Origin: an uncultured Lachnospiraceae bacterium
GTDB lineage: Bacteria; Bacillota; Clostridia; Lachnospirales; Lachnospiraceae
Reading direction: 5' to 3'
Assembly: GCA_948688495.1 (NCBI GenBank)
Contig: CAPQSW010000004.1
Span: 29,087-39,868, forward strand
DNA length: 10,782 bases
In this document: piece after piece, positions 8,301 through 10,782 of the stretch
How positions within the stretch are numbered: the stretch's first letter is position 1
Layout: each line of letters begins with the position of its first letter
Program-made: the position numbers and the translations under genes
The notes under the pieces: generated by a model
The model's input: the letters and a program-made list of their open reading frames with translations, nothing else
Databases searched by the model: none
What the model was told of the DNA's origin: nothing

Positions 8301-9844
8301 GGCGTGCAGGGTGCGATATGCCGGATAAGAATTGCCCGGTTTGTGGAGAGCCCTTAGAGAAGGAAGGATTTGACATTCCATTTGAGACATTTCTGGGATT
8401 TAAAGGGAATAAGGAGCCGGATATTGATTTGAATTTCTCAGGGGAATATCAGAGTAAGGCGCATGCCTACTGTGAGGTTATTTTTGGCTATGGACAGACG
8501 TTCCGTGCAGGGACGATAGGTACGCTTGCGGATAAAACTGCTTTTGGATATATTAAGAATTATTACGGAGAACGGGGAATACACAAACGAAACTGCGAGA
8601 TTGACCGGATTGTTAAGGGCTGTGTCGGTATCCGCCGGACGACCGGACAGCATCCGGGCGGTATCATTGTACTGCCGTTGGGGGAGGAAATTCATTCGTT
8701 TACCCCCATCCAGCATCCGGCAAATGATATGTCCACAGATATTATCACAACCCATTTTGATTACCATTCGATTGACCATAACCTTTTAAAACTGGATATT
8801 CTGGGACACGACGATCCTACCATGATCCGTATGCTGGAGGATTTGACCGGGATTGATGCCAGAAACATCCGCCTTGACGATCCAGATGTTATGTCGCTGT
8901 TTCAGAGTACGAAGGCTCTGGGAATTGAGCCTGATGACATTGGCGGCTGTAAGCTTGGTTCCCTGGGAATCCCAGAGTTTGGAACGGATTTTGTCATTCA
9001 GATGCTGATTGACACCAATCCACAGTCGTTCTCGGATCTGGTGCGTATTTCAGGATTATCCCATGGGACGGACGTATGGCTTGGAAATGCGCAGACATTG
9101 ATCCAAGAGGGAAAGGCAACCATATCCACAGCAATCTGTACGCGCGATGATATTATGACGTACCTGATTGGCATGGGGATTGAGAGTGAGCTGAGCTTTA
9201 CGATTATGGAGAGTGTGCGTAAGGGAAAGGGCTTAAAACCTGAATGGGAAGATGTTATGTTAGAGCATAACGTACCAGACTGGTATATCTGGTCCTGCAA
9301 GAAAATTAAATATATGTTTCCCAAAGCGCATGCGGCGGCATACGTTATGATGGCGTGGCGCATTGCTTATTGCAAGGTATTCTATCCGCTTGCCTATTAC
9401 GCAGCATTTTTCAGTATCCGCGCTACTTCATTTAATTATGAGCTGATGTGCCAGGGAAAGGACAAACTGAATTATTTCCTGGCTGATTATGAGCGAAGAA
9501 AAGATACCCTGACAAAGAAAGAGCAGGATACCATAAAAGACATGAAAATTGTCCAGGAAATGTATGCCAGGGGCTTTACTTTTATGCCAATGGATATATT
9601 TAAAGCACAGGCACATACATTCCAGATTATTGATGGAAAGCTGATGCCAGCTTTAGACAGTGTGGAAGGCCTTGGTGATAAAGCAGCAGACGCCGTTGTG
9701 GAAGCGACAAAAGATGGTCCCTTTCTGTCGAAAGACGATTTTCGCCAGCGCACGAAAGTGTCCAAGACTGTTATCGATTTGATGGATGATCTTGGAATCC
9801 TGAGCGGGCTGCCGGAGTCCAACCAGTTGTCACTCTTTGACTAA
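5324..9844 (+). CDS. polC: DNA polymerase III PolC-type (replicative polymerase with proofreading exonuclease)
   Basis: PolC is the leading replicative polymerase of low-GC Gram-positives. Domains in order: an N-terminal domain (1-170); a low-complexity Ser/Ala/Lys-rich linker (about 172-275); an OB fold (300-390); a PHP domain split by the exonuclease; then palm, fingers and C-terminal domains. PHP metal-type residues are present (His402, His404, Asp435, His436, Glu462, His675/676, Asp802, His804). The DEDD-type exonuclease has Asp489/Glu491, Asp574 and His627/Asp632. A Cys4 zinc site is at Cys975, 978, 1004 and 1007. Palm residues are GSRGS (947-951), Asp1033 and Asp1035 in PDIDLNF, and Asp1158 in KLDILG. 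The protein ends in QLSLF-D, a canonical sliding-clamp binding motif (1501-1505). At 1506 residues it is somewhat longer than the Bacillus protein (about 1440), mainly through the linker. The ATG lies 3 nt after the ispG stop with GGAGTG (5310-5315) inside ispG, suggesting translational coupling. It appears intact. Confidence 0.98.
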   Translation: MSKLFFDVFPDLKIPSEMERLMSDVEVTKVATNRSRDYLRVYLKSSRLIEKSRIFHLEKDIKRQLFPNQELLVKIIEKYNLSGQYTPKKLMAIYRDSILEEFRAYSHLEYSILKSSQIQFPGENNMQIVFVDSVIARQKSEEIVQILEKIICERCGMDIDIKVEYIEPVETKHKKNSNIRIQNEVQAIIAQSSLGEAAQVTDAPRPLGEMPVQDAGMAESGTLDLGSVESSTPSAVASSSMDKKPAKETGHGKKDSFQNNRGRKESYTGFKRSDNPDVVYGRDFEEDAIPIEQIMGEMGEVVIRGNVLNLETREIRNEKTIIMFAITDFTDTIMVKMFAKNEFVPEITAEVKKGAFLKIKGVTTIDKFDGELTIGSITGIKKIADFTSSRMDNSPQKRVELHCHTKMSDMDGVSEVKDIISRARKWGHPALAITDHGDVQAFPDANHAVSPEDDFKVIYGVEAYLVDDLKNIVEHAKGQKLTDTYVVFDLETTGFSPINDRIIEIGAVKVADGKITERFSTFVNPEVPIPFKVEELTHIRDDMVLDAPKIEDILSDFMKFCEGAVMVAHNAEFDMSFISKNCGRQGIPCKYTVVDTVALARVLLPQLNRFKLNNVAKVLKVSLENHHRAVDDAACTAEIFVKFIDMMKARGIENLDQVNEMGNASVDNIKKMHSHHAIILATNDTGRINLYRLVSDAHLTYFYRQPRIPKSEFLKHREGLLIGSACEAGELYQAILRGSSEEEIARLVRFYDYLEIQPLGNNAFMLHPDKAIVGSEDELKDINRRIVKLGEEFHKPVVATCDVHFLDPEDEVYRRIIMAGKGFTDADDQAPLYLRTTEEMLEEFAYLGDEKAEEIVITNTNKIADMCEKIAPVRPDKCPPVIENSDQMLRDICYNRAHEIYGENLPEIVKERLERELNSIISNGYAVMYIIAQKLVWKSNEDGYLVGSRGSVGSSFVATMSGITEVNPLSPHYYCKHCHYSDFESKEVRAYAGRAGCDMPDKNCPVCGEPLEKEGFDIPFETFLGFKGNKEPDIDLNFSGEYQSKAHAYCEVIFGYGQTFRAGTIGTLADKTAFGYIKNYYGERGIHKRNCEIDRIVKGCVGIRRTTGQHPGGIIVLPLGEEIHSFTPIQHPANDMSTDIITTHFDYHSIDHNLLKLDILGHDDPTMIRMLEDLTGIDARNIRLDDPDVMSLFQSTKALGIEPDDIGGCKLGSLGIPEFGTDFVIQMLIDTNPQSFSDLVRISGLSHGTDVWLGNAQTLIQEGKATISTAICTRDDIMTYLIGMGIESELSFTIMESVRKGKGLKPEWEDVMLEHNVPDWYIWSCKKIKYMFPKAHAAAYVMMAWRIAYCKVFYPLAYYAAFFSIRATSFNYELMCQGKDKLNYFLADYERRKDTLTKKEQDTIKDMKIVQEMYARGFTFMPMDIFKAQAHTFQIIDGKLMPALDSVEGLGDKAADAVVEATKDGPFLSKDDFRQRTKVSKTVIDLMDDLGILSGLPESNQLSLFD

Positions 9845-9847
9845 TAA

Positions 9848-9901
9848 TTCAGAATCCTAAGGGCATTTGACGCCTTTGCCGGCACGCCTTAGGGTTCTGA
9901 A
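9848..9901. terminator. Long hairpin between convergent polC and xpt, possible bidirectional terminator
   Basis: A 15-bp stem pairs 9848-9862 with 9887-9901 (TTCAGAA and CCTAAGG on the left, CCTTAGG and TTCTGAA on the right) with one T-G wobble. The 24-nt loop includes the palindrome TGCCGGCA (9877-9884). It begins 3 nt after the polC stop and ends 7 nt before the xpt stop, the right place to separate two converging transcripts. Neither side has a real T-run after the stem, so ordinary Rho-independent termination is doubtful. It may instead be a palindromic repeat element or a transcript-end stabiliser. Confidence 0.55.
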
Positions 9902-9908
9902 TGGTATA

Positions 9909-10478
9909 TTAAATGAATTTAATATAATTTTCTGCCATTTTTTCAATTCTAGCCAGTGCATATACTTCAATTCCCTGGCTGGTAAGTTTTTCACGCCCTG
10001 GCTGGAAAGATTTCTCAATGAGGACGGCAAGACCTGCAATTGTGGCATGGGACATGCGCAGCAGTCGAAGTGCCGCTGTAGCAGCCTCTCCATTTGCCAG
10101 AAAATCATCTACAATCAATACATGATCCTGATCATTAATATATTTCTTGGAAAGTGTTAGTTCATAGTTGGTTTCTTTTGTAAAGGAAGTGACCACCGTC
10201 TGGTATAGATACTGATTGAGAATCTTGGAGGGCTGTTTTTTGAGGAGAATCAGCGGAACATTCATGGCAGCCGAGGTCATAAGCGCCGGAGCGATGCCGG
10301 AGCTCTCAATGGTTGCAATTTTTGTGATTCCTTTATCGCGAAAATGATCGGCAATATCTTTCCCCATTTCCTGCATAAGTACAGGATCAATCTGGTGGTT
10401 AATAAAACTGTCTACTTTCAAAATATGTTCATTTACGGCAATTCCATCCTGTTTGATTTTATCTTCTAATAATTTCAT
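9909..10478 (-). CDS. xpt: Xanthine phosphoribosyltransferase
   Basis: Xpt salvages xanthine (and to some extent guanine) by attaching it to PRPP, giving XMP and pyrophosphate in the cytosol. The 189-residue length matches the Bacillus-type enzyme. Family features are KVDSFINHQIDP (21-32), ESSGIAP (58-64), the PRPP-binding stretch VLIVDDFLANGEA (120-132) with its paired aspartates, and EKSFQPGRE (155-163) near the end. The ATG (complement of 10476-10478) has AGAGGTGA (complement of 10483-10490) 4 nt upstream. It converges on polC and shares the hairpin at 9848-9901. Upstream, only 38 nt separate it from the stop of another minus-strand gene, so it may be read from that gene's message. That gap is too short for the purine riboswitch often found before Bacillus xpt. 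Transporter partners such as pbuX are not in the window. Confidence 0.96.
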   Translation of the reverse strand: MKLLEDKIKQDGIAVNEHILKVDSFINHQIDPVLMQEMGKDIADHFRDKGITKIATIESSGIAPALMTSAAMNVPLILLKKQPSKILNQYLYQTVVTSFTKETNYELTLSKKYINDQDHVLIVDDFLANGEAATAALRLLRMSHATIAGLAVLIEKSFQPGREKLTSQGIEVYALARIEKMAENYIKFI

Positions 10479-10516
10479 TTAATCACCTCTGTATCTATTA
10501 CTTGTAATGTTATGCG

Positions 10517-10782
10517 TTACGAGAGCGTTTTTTCATCTGGAAAATACATCTCATAAATATTGTCCAGAAGATATTCCAGGAAAGATTCCTCTAATTCTGG
10601 AAATTCCTCTGCGAGCAGACGGTCGATGTTTTCCGAACGCAGATAATATAATTCTTCTATGGAGATATCTCCTTCATCCACGCCATGGGAGATGGCGTCT
10701 GCGGAATAATGCTGTTGAAACCAGTTACGAACCCGGCAGATGTCGGCATCTTCTTTTGTTTTGACAGAAAAGAGCCTTTTCC
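10517..10782 (-). CDS. Unrecognised acidic protein, C-terminal part (runs off the window)
   Basis: This minus-strand frame is open from the window edge to a TAA (complement of 10517-10519) and gives 87 residues with no start in view. I do not recognise the family. The visible part is acidic and probably helical, with a basic beginning (KRLFSVKTKED), an aromatic patch RNWFQQHY, and then Glu/Asp/Leu-rich segments such as ISIEELYYLRSEN, LLAEEFPELEESF and LEYLLDNIYEMYF. There is no obvious membrane segment, zinc motif or catalytic signature. Steady alternation of charged and hydrophobic residues over 87 codons, the absence of stops, and correct spacing to xpt's ribosome binding site support a real gene. 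It lies 38 nt upstream of xpt on the same strand, so the two may be co-transcribed. The short plus-strand frame covering the same bases is a shadow. Confidence 0.7.
   Translation of the reverse strand, partial: KRLFSVKTKEDADICRVRNWFQQHYSADAISHGVDEGDISIEELYYLRSENIDRLLAEEFPELEESFLEYLLDNIYEMYFPDEKTLS

Noticed and set aside
10479..10516. Purine riboswitch before xpt, expected from Bacillus
   Set aside because: Only 38 nt separate xpt from the upstream gene. They hold the ribosome binding site and part of a weak inverted repeat (10504-10520), but no purine-aptamer core.

Overview
The window looks like a chromosomal housekeeping segment of a Gram-positive anaerobe of the class Clostridia, most likely a Lachnospiraceae-type gut bacterium. 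Three things suggest this: a Gram-positive PolC replicase with a built-in proofreading exonuclease, the conserved order frr-uppS-cdsA-dxr-rseP-ispG-polC, and strong AGGAGG-type ribosome binding sites with some TTG starts. The family-level placement is an inference from gene order and protein character; no search was run.

Left end (1-467): the last 66 codons of frr (ribosome recycling factor) are recognisable, but two in-frame stops lie directly upstream and the first ~50 bases do not read as frr in any frame. A Rho-independent terminator follows. After it comes a non-coding stretch of short repeats built around the 7-mer GCGAAGC, ending at the uppS ribosome binding site.

Middle (468-9844): six tightly packed plus-strand genes, probably one transcription unit. 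Dxr and IspG are two steps of the MEP isoprenoid pathway. UppS turns the resulting isoprenyl units into the C55 lipid carrier for cell-wall synthesis. CdsA makes CDP-diacylglycerol for phospholipids, RseP is an intramembrane zinc protease, and PolC is the replicative DNA polymerase. Most gaps are 2-24 nt; only rseP-ispG is longer, at 70 nt. All six genes look intact, with their key catalytic residues present.

Right end (9845-10782): a long hairpin separates polC from the convergent minus-strand gene xpt (xanthine phosphoribosyltransferase, purine salvage). Upstream of xpt, also on the minus strand, is the C-terminal part of an acidic protein I do not recognise; it runs off the window.

I see no phage, transposase, CRISPR, tRNA or rRNA genes and no convincing new system. 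The observations most worth a second look are the repeat cluster between frr and uppS and the broken 5' side of frr.
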